DNA of 64,000 bases from Pseudomonadota bacterium (GCA_023404705.1 JAEYAU010000174.1:1-64000); one strand, 5' to 3'. Positions 1-8,966 are shown, numbered from the stretch's first letter. Translations and numbers: made by a program. Notes: generated from the sequence alone by a model not told the origin.

Positions 1-78
1 ATGTTCGGCCACGGCGCCGGCCGCGCGGCGCGCTGCTGGTACCCCTATCTCGAGACGCAGGCCGAGGCGGTGTCGTGA
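1..78 (+). CDS. C-terminal end of an upstream ABC transporter gene (partial)
   Basis: The first 78 bases are open in frame 1 and end in TGA, giving a 25-residue tail that ends in ETQAEAVS. The stop overlaps the GTG start of the next gene, an OppF/DppF-type ATPase. In peptide importers the preceding gene is usually the partner ATPase (OppD/DppD), and that is the likely identity here. This rests on position only, because too little of the protein lies in the window to show a domain. Confidence 0.5.
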   Translation: MFGHGAGRAARCWYPYLETQAEAVS

Positions 79-1112
79 GCGAGCCGATCATCGCCATCGA
101 GCATGTGAGCAAGCGCTTCGTGCAGCCGCTCGACCTCGCCGAGCGCACCGCCAACCTGCTCGGCGCCGGCAACCGGCCGAGCGAGGTGCGCGCGGTGGAC
201 AACGTCAGCTTCACGGTGAACGACGGCGAGGTCGTGGGGCTGGTCGGCGAGTCGGGGTGCGGCAAGTCCACGCTCGGCCGCGTGGTCGCGGGCATCTATC
301 CGCCGACCGAAGGGCGCGTGCGCTTCCGCGGCTGGGCGATCGATGCGCTCGACCGCAAGGCGCGGCGCGAGGCGCGGCTGAAGATCCAGATGATCTTCCA
401 GGATCCGATGGCCTCGCTCAATCCGCGGCTCACGGCCGGACAGATCATCGGCGAAGCCCCGCGCGTGCACCGCATCGTGCGGCGCCGCGAGCTCGCCGAG
501 TATGTCAACCTGATGATGCGGCGGGTCGGGCTCGATCCCGACCTGCAGCAACGTTATCCGCATCAGTTCTCGGGCGGGCAGCGCGCTCGCATCGGCATTG
601 CGCGCGCGCTCGCGGTGCAGCCGGACTTCCTGGTGTGCGACGAATCCGTCGCAGCGCTCGACGTCTCGATACAGGCGCAGGTGCTCAACCTTTTCATGCG
701 GCTGCGCGAGGAGCTCGGGCTCACCTATCTCTTCATCAGCCACGATCTCGGCGTCGTCGAGCATCTCTCGGACCGCGTGGTGATCATGTATCTCGGCCGC
801 GTCGTCGAGGTCGCGCGCACCGAGGATCTGTTCCGCGCGCCGGCGCATCCCTACACGCAGGCGCTGCTCGCCAACGTGCCGCGGCTCGAGGCTCGTAAGC
901 AGCGTTTCAAGCCGATCGCGGGCGAGATCCCCTCCCCGATCGCGCCGCCCTCCGGCTGTCATTTTCATCCGCGCTGCCCCTTCGCGATGCCGCGCTGCCG
1001 CGAAGAGGCGCCGCGGTTGCGCGAAGTCGCGCCGGGTCGACTTGCGGCCTGTCATCTGGTGGAAAGCACGACGGCTGTGCCCAAGCCAGTTCCGACGGCT
1101 CATTCGGCCTAA
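75..1112 (+). CDS. Peptide/oligopeptide-type ABC transporter ATP-binding protein (DppF/OppF family)
   Basis: This 345-residue ATPase would energise uptake of peptides or related solutes at the inner face of the cytoplasmic membrane. The Walker A motif GESGCGKST is at residues 58-66, followed by the Q-loop (MIFQDPMASLNP), the signature FSGGQRARIGIARAL, Walker B LVCDES and a switch His in ISHDLG. The C-terminal oligopeptide-ATPase extension ends with a Cys-bearing GCHFHPRCPF segment, as in OppF/DppF. The GTG start overlaps the upstream stop by 4 bp, which indicates translational coupling. The usual DEP after Walker B reads DES. The substrate cannot be told from the sequence. Confidence 0.9.
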   Translation: MSEPIIAIEHVSKRFVQPLDLAERTANLLGAGNRPSEVRAVDNVSFTVNDGEVVGLVGESGCGKSTLGRVVAGIYPPTEGRVRFRGWAIDALDRKARREARLKIQMIFQDPMASLNPRLTAGQIIGEAPRVHRIVRRRELAEYVNLMMRRVGLDPDLQQRYPHQFSGGQRARIGIARALAVQPDFLVCDESVAALDVSIQAQVLNLFMRLREELGLTYLFISHDLGVVEHLSDRVVIMYLGRVVEVARTEDLFRAPAHPYTQALLANVPRLEARKQRFKPIAGEIPSPIAPPSGCHFHPRCPFAMPRCREEAPRLREVAPGRLAACHLVESTTAVPKPVPTAHSA

Positions 1113-1156
1113 GTCATCTGCGCTGGATCATTCCCCGGTTCCCTGCGTTGTTGCGC

Positions 1157-1612
1157 ATGAAACACGCTGCGCTCGCTGCCCTTCTTCTGCTCGCCACCGC
1201 CGGCCAAGCCGCGGCTCAGCAGGTCGACCTTGTTCCACCCGGATGGACGCGGCTGCCCGATGATGCCAACCAGCCCGGGCCTCGCTACGCCTCGCCGGAC
1301 GGTCGGGGCGTGATGCTGGGATATGCCTCGTCGGCCGATCGTCCGATCCAGGCCGAGATGGACGCGATCGCGTTTCGCGACGGCGAGCGCATCACTTATC
1401 AGCGCCGCGCGCGCTCCTGGATCGCGGTTTCGGGCTATCGAGGCGACCGCATCTTCTATCGGAAGAGCAATCTGGCCTGCGGCGGCAAGCGATGGCACCA
1501 CGTTGCGCTGGAGTATCCCGCGACCGACAAGCGCAAGATGGATCGCATCGTGACGTGGATCGCCCACGGCATGAATCGCTACGACACGTGCCGGCGCGGC
1601 GCGAAACGCTGA
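1157..1612 (+). CDS. Small secreted protein of unknown function
   Basis: The 151-residue product begins with a clear Sec signal peptide (MKHAALAALLLLATAGQAAA) and then a short mature domain starting QQVDLVPPGW. ATG at 1157 is preferred over an in-frame TTG nine bases upstream because the signal peptide begins there. The mature part contains one cysteine pair (NLACGG and RYDTCRR) that could form a disulfide in the periplasm. I do not recognise the family. It is probably transcribed separately from the ABC genes 44 bp upstream. Confidence 0.7.
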   Translation: MKHAALAALLLLATAGQAAAQQVDLVPPGWTRLPDDANQPGPRYASPDGRGVMLGYASSADRPIQAEMDAIAFRDGERITYQRRARSWIAVSGYRGDRIFYRKSNLACGGKRWHHVALEYPATDKRKMDRIVTWIAHGMNRYDTCRRGAKR

Positions 1613-1649
1613 ACTCGGACCAGGATCTCGCGGCTCGGACAGGCAGCGG

Positions 1650-3692
1650 CTAGGCGGCTCGAACCGTGGTGAGGAATTTCTCCACCTCGAGCTTGAGACG
1701 ACTGCTTTCGGACGAAAGTGACTGCGCCGAGGCCAGCACTTGTGAGGACGCCGACCCGGTCTCGCTCGCGCCCTGACTCACATGGGTGATGCTGCCAGCC
1801 ACCTGGGTGGTGCCCTCGGCCGCCTGCTGGACGTTGCGCGAGATCTCCCGCGTAGCCGCACCCTGCTCGTCGACGGCAGCCGCGATCGTCGACGCGATCT
1901 CGGCAATGCGGCCGATCGTGCCGCCGATCTCCTGGATCGCCGCGACCGATTGAACAGTGGCCGACTGCATGCCGGTGATCTGGCTGCCGATCTCCTCCGT
2001 CGCCTTTGCGGTCTGCGATGCCAGCGCCTTGACCTCCTGGGCCACCACCGCGAAGCCCTTGCCGGCCTCGCCCGCGCGCGCGGCCTCGATCGTGGCGTTC
2101 AGCGCCAGCAGGTTCGTCTGCTCGGCGATCGCCGTGATGAGCTTCACGACGTCGCCGATGCGATTGGCCGAATTCGACAGCTCGGTGATCTGTGCGTTGG
2201 TGACCTCCGCCTGCTTGACGGCCTCGCTCGCGATGCTGCTCGACATCTGCACCTGCCGCGAGATCTCGCCGACCGATGAGGCCATCTCCTCGGTCGCCGT
2301 GGCCACCGACTGCACGTTGGCGGATGCCTCTTCCGAGGCTGCCGCGACGGTGGCCGAGAGCTGCTGTGTGGTGTCGGCCGTTCGCGTCAGCGTGCCGGCG
2401 GCGGCGTGGAGCTCGGTCGAAGCCGACGAGACCGTCTCGACGATGTTCCCCACCGCGGCCTGGAAGTCGTCGGCGAGACGGTGCATGTCGAGGCGGCGCT
2501 GCTCGGCGGCGCGGCGCTCGGCCTCCTTCTGCTCGGCCTCCATGCGCTCGATGCGAAGCAGGTTCTCCTTGAAGGTCTTGGCGGCGCGGGCATTGTCGCC
2601 CACCTCGTCGCCGCGATCCGCATGGGGCACCTCGACGGCCTTGTTGCCGTTCGCGAGCTCGAGCAGAACCTCACCGATCTGGCGGATCGGCCGAGAAATG
2701 GCGCGCCCGATCAGCCACGCGAGAACGAGGCCGATTGCAATGCCGGACAGCGCAAGCAGCAGAACGAAGCTCTCGGTCCACGCAATCAGGCCTGCGGTCT
2801 CTCGCTCGATCTTGTGCTCCTCCGCGACGCCGGCACGCTTGATGGCCTCGGCGTCCTCGCCGATCGCCTGGGCGACTTTGCGCATTTCGCCGTTCACCAG
2901 GGCGTCGATCGCAGCCGAGTCGGCGGCGGCTTTCTTGTAAGCCTCCGTGAACCGCTGAAGGTCGGCATTCATCTCCTCAACGATCCGCCGCGCATCACCG
3001 GCCGGGATCCCGGCCGCGAGCCCGATCACGGCGCTGGCCAGATCGGCCAATGCTTTTTCGACCGAGGGACCGGCGGCCTTGTCGTGCCGATCGAGCAGCC
3101 GGCCGAGGTTGAAGCGCGCGGTCATGACATGACGGAAACCCTCCATGGCCAAAACCGCCGCGGCCGGCGAGGCGTGGCTCCGAAGTTGGTCCAGATTCGA
3201 GACCAGTCTGGCTCCGACTGGATCGAGCGTGCCCTGGACGAGCGCATCCTGCTCGCGTCGGAGGGCACTCATGTGCTGGAAGTCGCGCCCATAGATCTCG
3301 ATCTGCTCGGCGAGATGCTTCATCTTCGCCAGCCGCTCCGGGTTCTTGATCGTACCGAGAGCCTTGGTCAGCAGCTCCTGCACCTGGCCTCTCGTCCGCT
3401 CTGCCGCCTCGCGGTCGGCGGCCGCGCCGCTGATCGCATACTCGCGGACATAGCGCCGCAGCGCCAGGAATGCGCGATCGAGGTCGCGCGTCACATCCAC
3501 CACGCCGACGCGCTGGCTGAAATCCTCGAAGCCATGGCCGATTCGCACCAGGGACTGATAGGCGAGGGCCGAGATGACGACCGTGATCATCAGCACGGCC
3601 GCATAGCCGATAGCGATCTTGGTTGCGATCTTGCGGTCGATGAACAGGCGAGCCCAACCGCGGATCCGGCGGTCAGTGGACGGTGGTGTCAT
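1650..3692 (-). CDS. Methyl-accepting chemotaxis protein
   Basis: A 680-residue transmembrane chemoreceptor that would signal through CheA/CheW. Membrane segments lie at about residues 25-48 and 304-328 and enclose a roughly 250-residue, mostly helical periplasmic sensor. A HAMP linker follows (about 329-382) and then a coiled-coil signalling domain. The conserved hairpin tip is visible around residues 523-550 ([18 protein letters not shown], then GKGFAVVA). There is no C-terminal pentapeptide tether for CheR; the protein ends in KFLTTVRAA. No che genes lie nearby, so it is an orphan receptor, and its ligand is not predictable. Confidence 0.93.
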   Translation of the reverse strand: MTPPSTDRRIRGWARLFIDRKIATKIAIGYAAVLMITVVISALAYQSLVRIGHGFEDFSQRVGVVDVTRDLDRAFLALRRYVREYAISGAAADREAAERTRGQVQELLTKALGTIKNPERLAKMKHLAEQIEIYGRDFQHMSALRREQDALVQGTLDPVGARLVSNLDQLRSHASPAAAVLAMEGFRHVMTARFNLGRLLDRHDKAAGPSVEKALADLASAVIGLAAGIPAGDARRIVEEMNADLQRFTEAYKKAAADSAAIDALVNGEMRKVAQAIGEDAEAIKRAGVAEEHKIERETAGLIAWTESFVLLLALSGIAIGLVLAWLIGRAISRPIRQIGEVLLELANGNKAVEVPHADRGDEVGDNARAAKTFKENLLRIERMEAEQKEAERRAAEQRRLDMHRLADDFQAAVGNIVETVSSASTELHAAAGTLTRTADTTQQLSATVAAASEEASANVQSVATATEEMASSVGEISRQVQMSSSIASEAVKQAEVTNAQITELSNSANRIGDVVKLITAIAEQTNLLALNATIEAARAGEAGKGFAVVAQEVKALASQTAKATEEIGSQITGMQSATVQSVAAIQEIGGTIGRIAEIASTIAAAVDEQGAATREISRNVQQAAEGTTQVAGSITHVSQGASETGSASSQVLASAQSLSSESSRLKLEVEKFLTTVRAA

Positions 3693-4078
3693 TTTTCGTC
3701 GTCTCCAGCGAGAGGGCTCCGGGGGCCGGAGCGCGAAAGAGGTCGAAGCGTTTCGGGTGACGAAGCGCTGCTTGGCCGAAGCTGAGTAAGTCTGAGTTAT
3801 TTCAGTTAATTGACCGTGTATTCGCGCGATGCGCGCACCACATAATCGCTATCTCAACTATAGATAGTCATAATATACTGTCCGCATAGTCAGAATATAC
3901 TATGAAATTAGCACATAAATACTATGAGAACAAACGGGGATAATCTGCCGCAGGACAATTTGCGTGCGGCTCGCGCCCTCCCGCAGCGAATCAGTCAAGG
4001 TCCGGCGCCCCCCAGGACTTCGCAACGCGCCACTTCCGACGCGAACGTAATCTTGCGTCCTTGGGGACCCGTCCGAGC
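3693..4078. other. Divergent intergenic region, AT-rich in its second half
   Basis: This is 386 bases between the start of the chemoreceptor (minus strand) and the start of the LuxR-type regulator (plus strand). No convincing coding sequence is present. The stretch from about 3,790 to 3,950 is far more AT-rich than the surroundings and carries the 22-bp-period repeat described separately. It probably holds the promoters of both flanking genes. Confidence 0.7.
3864..3929. repeat. Three tandem 22-bp-period units carrying TATACT-like boxes
   Basis: Three units begin at 3864, 3886 and 3908. Units 1 and 2 share 16 of 22 bases (both start ATAGTCA and contain AATATACT). Units 2 and 3 share 14 of 22, including ATACTATGA at 3897-3905 and again at 3919-3927. 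The ATACT core therefore recurs at exactly 22-bp steps, about two helical turns. Each unit contains a hexamer close to a -10 box: TATACT at 3874, TATACT at 3896 and AATACT at 3918. It could be an operator array for a DNA-binding protein that binds one helix face, or serial promoters. That is inference. Confidence 0.65.
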
Positions 4079-4810
4079 ATGGTGAACGTCATCGAGAGGT
4101 TCGTCGGGATAGAAGGCTTCCAGGCCAACGCGGCAGTGGTCGACGCCGAGGGAACGATCCTCGCCGTAAACGCGGCCTGGAAAGAGTTCGGCCGCCGCAA
4201 CGGACTCGCGACGCCGAAGTTCGGTGTCGGTAGCTCGTATCTGCAGTTCTGCAACTCGGCTGACGACCCCTCCATTCTGTTACGGGACGAGATCACGCAC
4301 CTGCTCGCCGGCAGGCTCGACCTGCTCACGCATGTTTACCCCTGCCATGCTCCCGACCAGCGTCGCTGGTTCCTGTTGCTGGGCGTGCCATTGTCGCGCG
4401 ACAAGGCCGAAGGCGCTGCGTTACTGCATCTCGACGTGACGTCTCTCCTGCCGCCGCAAGCCATCGATGCGATGAAGCTGCGTGATCTTCGCGGCTCGAT
4501 GCTCGCCTCGATCGCCAGCGTCGTGCAGGATTCAGTGCGGCAATCCGTGATGTCGATGTTGCAATCCGGGATTCCGCCGCGAGCCGAGGCCGCGATGCAG
4601 AGCATATCGGCCAGGCCGGATGCCCTCCTGACACGCCGTCAGCGCGACGTGTTCGCCTTGCTCGGCGAGGGCAAGACCAATATGGAGATCGCCGCGGAGC
4701 TGGCCGTATCGCCGAACACCGTCAAGCTGCACGTGTCCGCAATCCTGAGACGTCTCGATCTCGACAGCCGGACGCAAGCCGCGCTCATGGCGGCCAAGCT
4801 GGTGAGGTAA
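4079..4810 (+). CDS. LuxR-family transcriptional regulator with N-terminal PAS-like domain
   Basis: The 243-residue protein has an N-terminal half resembling a PAS/heme-type sensory fold (VVDAEGTILAVNAAWKEF, typical of a PAS start) and a C-terminal LuxR-type helix-turn-helix over about the last 60 residues (LTRRQRDVFALLGEGKTN, then EIAAELAVSPNTVKLHVSAI). There is no receiver domain with a phosphorylatable Asp pattern, so it probably senses a ligand directly. ATG 4079 is chosen; an in-frame TTG at 4061 would add six residues. Just upstream lies the AT-rich repeat array, which may control it. Target genes are unknown. Confidence 0.85.
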   Translation: MVNVIERFVGIEGFQANAAVVDAEGTILAVNAAWKEFGRRNGLATPKFGVGSSYLQFCNSADDPSILLRDEITHLLAGRLDLLTHVYPCHAPDQRRWFLLLGVPLSRDKAEGAALLHLDVTSLLPPQAIDAMKLRDLRGSMLASIASVVQDSVRQSVMSMLQSGIPPRAEAAMQSISARPDALLTRRQRDVFALLGEGKTNMEIAAELAVSPNTVKLHVSAILRRLDLDSRTQAALMAAKLVR

Positions 4811-4967
4811 GCAAGCCCCCTCGCGGTCTTCAGGATCCGACCCGCGCCCGGAAGGCGGCGGCGCATGGTGTCTCGCCCGTTGGAACCTCGGCTATGGAAC
4901 ACCAGCGGTATGGAACGGCGGTGTCGCCTTCGGCGTTTGCTCCCCGGGAGCCCGAAAGGAGACACGC

Positions 4968-5279
4968 ATGGCGAACATGGACCCGAACCTGGACCCCAAC
5001 CGGTCCTACAGCAATCGTAACCTCGACTATCAGCCGGTTGATCGCGGCATGGGCACTGGCGGCTGGATCGCCGGCCTGCTCGCCCTGATCCTCGTGGTCG
5101 GCGCGATCTTCTGGATGGTGAACCGCAGCGACACGACCAGCGTGTCGAGCACGCGGCCGAACAGCCCGGCCGTCACCACCGGCTCGGCGCCGAGCGCCAC
5201 GCCGCCTGCCACCACCGGCAGCAGCGACTCGACCGCGCCGATGCGCGGCCCGGCGACCCAGCCCGCGCCCGCGAAGTAA
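4968..5279 (+). CDS. Small single-pass membrane protein with Ser/Thr/Pro-rich tail
   Basis: A 103-residue protein with a polar N-terminus (about 35 residues), one strongly hydrophobic segment (GWIAGLLALILVVGAIFWMV) and a low-complexity Ser/Thr/Pro/Ala tail ending in PAPAK. The likely topology is one helix with the tail outside. The start has a strong Shine-Dalgarno sequence (AAAGGAGA) seven bases before ATG. A rho-independent terminator follows 22 bases after the stop, so it is a monocistronic unit. It has no recognisable catalytic domain. Its function is unknown. Confidence 0.8.
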   Translation: MANMDPNLDPNRSYSNRNLDYQPVDRGMGTGGWIAGLLALILVVGAIFWMVNRSDTTSVSSTRPNSPAVTTGSAPSATPPATTGSSDSTAPMRGPATQPAPAK

Positions 5280-5301
5280 ACGGCGTTTCATGCTTAAAGA
5301 G

Positions 5302-5328
5302 AGAGCCCCGCGCGAGCGGGGCTCTTTT
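5302..5328 (+). terminator. Rho-independent terminator after the 103-residue membrane protein
   Basis: A perfect 10-bp stem AGAGCCCCGC / GCGGGGCTCT encloses a GCGA tetraloop (GNRA type) and runs directly into TTTT. It starts 22 bases after the stop codon of the preceding gene. Confidence 0.92.
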
Positions 5329-5381
5329 CTTATTGTTGAAACTTAGATTGGAGCTTTGCGGCGCAAGGCGCCGTCGGCCGA

Positions 5382-5474
5382 CTACAACAGTGCCAACGCG
5401 CTCAGCCCGAAGCAGAGCAGACACGTGCCGATCGCCATTCCTTGCAGCATGAGGGTTGCGGGATCCGCCGTCAT
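5382..5474 (-). CDS. Predicted 30-residue hydrophobic membrane peptide
   Basis: A 31-codon reading frame begins ATG at 5474 and ends TAG at 5382. It encodes a short polar start (MTADPATLM) followed by one hydrophobic helix (MAIGTCLLCFGLSALALL). A good ribosome-binding sequence, AGAGG, lies six bases upstream of the ATG. The peptide is long enough for one membrane span and nothing more. It stands alone between the terminator and the LTxxQ-type gene. It could be a chance frame, but the match of ribosome site, start and hydrophobic profile favours a real small protein. Confidence 0.5.
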   Translation of the reverse strand: MTADPATLMLQGMAIGTCLLCFGLSALALL

Positions 5475-5659
5475 GATGTGCCTCTGGAAGCTTGTTGTTG
5501 CCTGTTAGAGGAATCGCGCATCGCGGCCGTTCGTTCCCGGAACACAGACGCGAACCGCTGAAGATCAACAAGATTTCTCGGGGCGAAACCGCGCGCCATC
5601 AATGGATACCGACCCGCACGCGCATGAGTCGCAAGCAGGCGGACGCACGCGGAATCGTC

Positions 5660-6571
5660 TCAGCGGCGGCGCCTGCGAGGCTCGGATGGCCAGTCGTCCT
5701 GTCGCTCCCCGATCTGCAGCTGGTCGAAACGTGCCTTCTGCTCGTCGTTGAGGCCGCGATAGAATTCGGCCATCGCGACACGTACGCTGCGCATTGCATC
5801 CCGCGCGACCTCGACGCGCTTCTCGAGCATGCGCAGCCGCGCGAAGGGCGCATAAGTCGCCTCGCGCGGGCATTGCGCCTCGAGTGCATTGCGTGCCTTG
5901 GCGCCCGCGGCCCACAAATCGATCAGCGCGTTGCGTTGCGCGAAGTCGGGGCGCAGCTCGTCGACGATGACATCGTGCGGCCAGCGGGTGAGACCGGCCG
6001 CGATGTCGCAGAGCGTCGCGACGGCGCGCGGATCGTCGCGGCCGCTCGCATAAGCCGTGGTGAGCCCGAAGCGCGTGCGCTGCTCGTCCGTGAGCGAGGC
6101 GTCGAGCTTCTCCAGCGCGGGCCGCAATGTCTGCAGGGCGTCGTGCATCGCGGTGAGCTGACGCTCGATGGCCTCGAAGCGCGCAACGACATTCATGGGG
6201 AGCTGTGCCGTGCAGGTCTCGCGCAGCGAGGCGGTCGCCCTCTCCATGGCGGCCTTGAGCTCGTCCAGGACGGCGCGCTGCTCGGGCGACGGCGTGATCG
6301 CCTGCGCGACCCGTCCGGCCGTCTCCTCCGGAGAACCGAGGGTCTCCTGCAGGCAGATCCGCGCCAGAGCGGCCGCGCCCTGCACCGGCGGCCCCTGCTC
6401 GTGGTGGCGGCGGCTGCGTCGGCGCGCCGAGAGCTCGTCGGCAGCGCCGGGCCCCTGCGTGACGGGGGCCGGTGCCCTGAATCCAGGCAACGCGCCCTGA
6501 ACGGCGGACGCAGCGCCGGTCGGAGCGATCGCGGCCAGAACCATGAGGATTGCGAGCGGATATCGCGGCAA
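5660..6571 (-). CDS. LTxxQ-motif (Spy/CpxP-like) secreted protein
   Basis: A 303-residue exported protein with an N-terminal signal peptide (MPRYPLAILMVLAAIAPTGA). The helical mature part holds two LTxxQ-type motifs, LTDEQRTRFG near the middle and LNDEQKARFDQL near the C-terminus. This is the hallmark of the CpxP/Spy repeat family of periplasmic chaperone-like proteins, and the two halves look like duplicated units. Paired cysteines (ICLQ, ETCTAQ, ATLCDI, AQCPR) suggest disulfides. A role in periplasmic protein or metal stress is inferred from the family. It is divergent from the LysE-family gene, 131 bp away. Confidence 0.8.
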   Translation of the reverse strand: MPRYPLAILMVLAAIAPTGAASAVQGALPGFRAPAPVTQGPGAADELSARRRSRRHHEQGPPVQGAAALARICLQETLGSPEETAGRVAQAITPSPEQRAVLDELKAAMERATASLRETCTAQLPMNVVARFEAIERQLTAMHDALQTLRPALEKLDASLTDEQRTRFGLTTAYASGRDDPRAVATLCDIAAGLTRWPHDVIVDELRPDFAQRNALIDLWAAGAKARNALEAQCPREATYAPFARLRMLEKRVEVARDAMRSVRVAMAEFYRGLNDEQKARFDQLQIGERQDDWPSEPRRRRR

Positions 6572-6702
6572 GGCAGAACCTCCGTGCCCCGCATCTCAAC
6601 CGCGCGGCTCCGGCGGGGTTCCGCTCGCGTCCTGATCGACGCCGGCCTTGCGGCACAACCCGGACGACCTGCTAGTCTGCTCTGACCATTCTCGCGGCGC
6701 CC

Positions 6703-7326
6703 ATGGACCACGCGCAGATCCTGCTCGGCATTGCCCTGGTGCACCTGCTCGCGATCGCGAGCCCGGGGCCGACCTTCGTGCTGGTCGCGAGCTACTCGGT
6801 GCGCGGCGACCGCCGCGCCGGGCTGCTGGTCATGCTCGGCGTGTGTCTCGCGACGCTGGTCTGGTCGTCGCTCGCGGCCGCGGGATTGATCGCATTGCTG
6901 GCGCGCATGACCTGGGCGTATCGCGCCATGCAGTTCGCGGGCGCGGCCTATCTGATCTATCTCGGCGCGCGCATGCTGATCGGCGCCTGGCGCAACGTGC
7001 CCGGCGCGATCGCACGCAAGGACGTGGATACGTCGCCATGGCAGGCGCTGCGCGCAGGCTTCATCACCAACATCACCAATCCAAAGGTGATCGCCTACTA
7101 CGCGAGCCTGTTCGGCGTGATGGTGCCGGCCGACGCACCGCCGCGGCTATTCGTCGGCGTCGTGCTCACCGCGCTCACGACGTCCGCCGTGTGGTGGACC
7201 GCGCTCGCGCTGTTCTTCGCGGTACCTGCGATCAGCCGCGGCTATGCGCGCATCCAGCGGCCCGTCGATGCTTTCGTCGGGATGGTACTGGTGCTGCTGG
7301 GGCTCAAGCTCGCGATTCTCGGTTGA
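6703..7326 (+). CDS. LysE/RhtB-family amino-acid exporter
   Basis: A 207-residue integral membrane protein with about six hydrophobic segments. The family signature appears near the N-terminus (SPGPTFVLVASYSVRGDRRAG) and in the middle (FITNITNPKVIAYYASLFG), both typical of the LysE/RhtB superfamily that exports amino acids or derivatives in exchange for protons. Length matches the family (about 205-210). The start ATG 6703 is within six bases of the window's other open starts but is the only one that precedes the first membrane segment. The substrate is unknown. Confidence 0.9.
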   Translation: MDHAQILLGIALVHLLAIASPGPTFVLVASYSVRGDRRAGLLVMLGVCLATLVWSSLAAAGLIALLARMTWAYRAMQFAGAAYLIYLGARMLIGAWRNVPGAIARKDVDTSPWQALRAGFITNITNPKVIAYYASLFGVMVPADAPPRLFVGVVLTALTTSAVWWTALALFFAVPAISRGYARIQRPVDAFVGMVLVLLGLKLAILG

Positions 7327-7350
7327 GCCCCTTCCAGGGAAGGAATGCGC

Positions 7351-7800
7351 CTATTCCACGATCCGCATCACGGCCTCGATCTCGACCGTGATGTTGTTCG
7401 GCAGCGAGCCCATGCCGACCGCGGAGCGCGCGTGACGGCCGCGCTCGCCGAGGACAGCCACGAACAGGTCCGAGCAGCCGTTGATCACCTTCGGCTGGTC
7501 ACCGAATTCCGGCACCGCATTGACCATGCCGAGCACCTTGAGCACCTCGATCTTGTCGAGGCTGCCGGCCGCCAACTTGGCGGCGGCGAGCAAGCCCAGG
7601 CCGACCAGCTTCGCGTGCTCATAGGCCTGCTCGACCGTCACGTCGCGCCCGACCTTGCCGACGGCGTCGGGGCGGCGCGGCCCCTGCCCCGAGAGATAGA
7701 GCGTGTTGCCGTCGCGACGGAACGGCACGTAGTTCGCGAGCGGCGTCGGCACCTCGGGCAGCTTCAGGCCGAGCTCGGCGAGCTTCTGTTCGGCACTCAT
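7351..7800 (-). CDS. RidA (YjgF/YER057c/UK114) family protein
   Basis: A 149-residue RidA-family protein. These are trimeric enzymes that hydrolyse reactive enamine/imine intermediates to keto acids and ammonia. The C-terminal motif ARSAVGMGSLPNN followed by VEIEAVMRI contains the Arg expected in active RidA proteins. The start ATG overlaps the stop of the upstream amidohydrolase gene by 4 bp, so the two are co-transcribed and probably act on the same pathway. It is the longer subtype (about 150 residues rather than 128). Confidence 0.92.
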   Translation of the reverse strand: MSAEQKLAELGLKLPEVPTPLANYVPFRRDGNTLYLSGQGPRRPDAVGKVGRDVTVEQAYEHAKLVGLGLLAAAKLAAGSLDKIEVLKVLGMVNAVPEFGDQPKVINGCSDLFVAVLGERGRHARSAVGMGSLPNNITVEIEAVMRIVE

Positions 7801-8966
7801 GCGGCATTCTCCAGTTTCTTGAACTTGGCGGTGTCATTCGGATGCCACCAGCGGCCGCCGAGCACGACGGCTTCGGAGTGGATGCGCTTGTCGCCCGTCA
7901 TGTGCTCGCCGACCACGTCGACATAGTCGAACGCGCCGGTCTCGATGCGCAGGATGGTGGCGTCGCCGACGCAGCCCGGCTTGAGGCTGCCGAGCTCCGG
8001 GCGCTTGAGCGCGGTCGCGGCATTCACGGTGGTGGCCGCGATCACGTCGTTGAGCGGCATGCCCATGCAGAGGAATTTCGAGAGCGTCGTCACCTGGTCG
8101 AAGGCGGGACCGTCGACGCAGAGCGCATGAATGTCCGACGAGATGGTGTCGGGATAGAAGCCGTTCGCCAGCATGGCGCGTCCGGTCTTGAAGGCGAAGG
8201 AGCCTTTGCCGTGGCCGATGTCGAAGATGACGCCGCGCGCGCGGGCGTCGCGCACCGCTTCCTTCACTTTGCCCTGATGGTCGATGGGCGCATTGGGGAA
8301 CGGGCGGAACGCATGGGTGAGGACGTCGCCGGGGCGGAGCCGCGCCAGCACTTCCTCGTAGCTCGGCGGCGGAAAGTCGATATGGCACATCAGCGGGAGG
8401 CCGGCCTGGTTCGCGGCCTGCAGCGCGATGTCCAGCGGCGCGGTGCCGGAGGTGCCACTGGCGTGGCGGCCGACACGCACCTTGATGCCGATGATTACAT
8501 CGCGGTTCGCCTCGGCGACCTCGACGGCCTCGGCTGGCGCCATCAGGCGCATTTCCTCGCTCTCGCCGACCATCACGGTGTTCGAAAAAGCGTAGATGCC
8601 CGCGAAGGAGACATGCAGATAGGCGAGGATGCGCACTTGGCTCGGCTCGATCACGTGCTTGCGGAAGCCCGCGAAATTGCCGGGCCCCGCGCTGCCGGTG
8701 TCGATGCAAGTGGTGACACCGCTCTTGCGGCAGAACTCCTCCGCATCGATGCCGAGCGATGTGCCACCCCAATAGACATGCGTGTGCAGATCGATGAGGC
8801 CCGGCGTGACGATGTAGCCGGAGACGTCGCGCACTTCCGCGGCGCGATCGCTCAGCCCCTTGCCGATGCGCGCGACCTTGCCGTCCGCGAAGGCCACGTC
8901 CGTGATCTGGTCCAGGTTCTGCGAGGGATCGACGACGCGCCCGCCGCGGAGAATGAGGTCAACCAT
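7797..8966 (-). CDS. Amidohydrolase/deacetylase-family metallohydrolase (dihydroorotase-like)
   Basis: A 389-residue TIM-barrel metal-dependent hydrolase. It begins with the typical small beta domain (DLILRGGRVVDPSQN) and carries the first metal motif DLHTHVYWG. Further ligand candidates are the Lys in GIKVRVGRH, the His residues in LMCHIDFPP and LTHAFRPF, and the Asp in SDIHALCVDG. ATG 8966 is chosen because GGGAGACGGA precedes it; reading further upstream has no coding character. It forms a two-gene operon with ridA. Hydrolysis of an amide or cyclic amide followed by RidA clean-up of an imine is a reasonable inference. The substrate is not known. Confidence 0.85.
   Translation of the reverse strand: MVDLILRGGRVVDPSQNLDQITDVAFADGKVARIGKGLSDRAAEVRDVSGYIVTPGLIDLHTHVYWGGTSLGIDAEEFCRKSGVTTCIDTGSAGPGNFAGFRKHVIEPSQVRILAYLHVSFAGIYAFSNTVMVGESEEMRLMAPAEAVEVAEANRDVIIGIKVRVGRHASGTSGTAPLDIALQAANQAGLPLMCHIDFPPPSYEEVLARLRPGDVLTHAFRPFPNAPIDHQGKVKEAVRDARARGVIFDIGHGKGSFAFKTGRAMLANGFYPDTISSDIHALCVDGPAFDQVTTLSKFLCMGMPLNDVIAATTVNAATALKRPELGSLKPGCVGDATILRIETGAFDYVDVVGEHMTGDKRIHSEAVVLGGRWWHPNDTAKFKKLENAA

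Noticed and set aside
5492..6685. 397-codon plus-strand frame opposite the LTxxQ-type gene
   Set aside because: It is a shadow: the minus-strand frame has a signal peptide and LTxxQ motifs, while the plus frame is Arg-rich and featureless.
7330..7343. Small hairpin CCTTC-CAGG-GAAGG between lysE and ridA
   Set aside because: A five-bp stem without a T-run is too weak to call a terminator.
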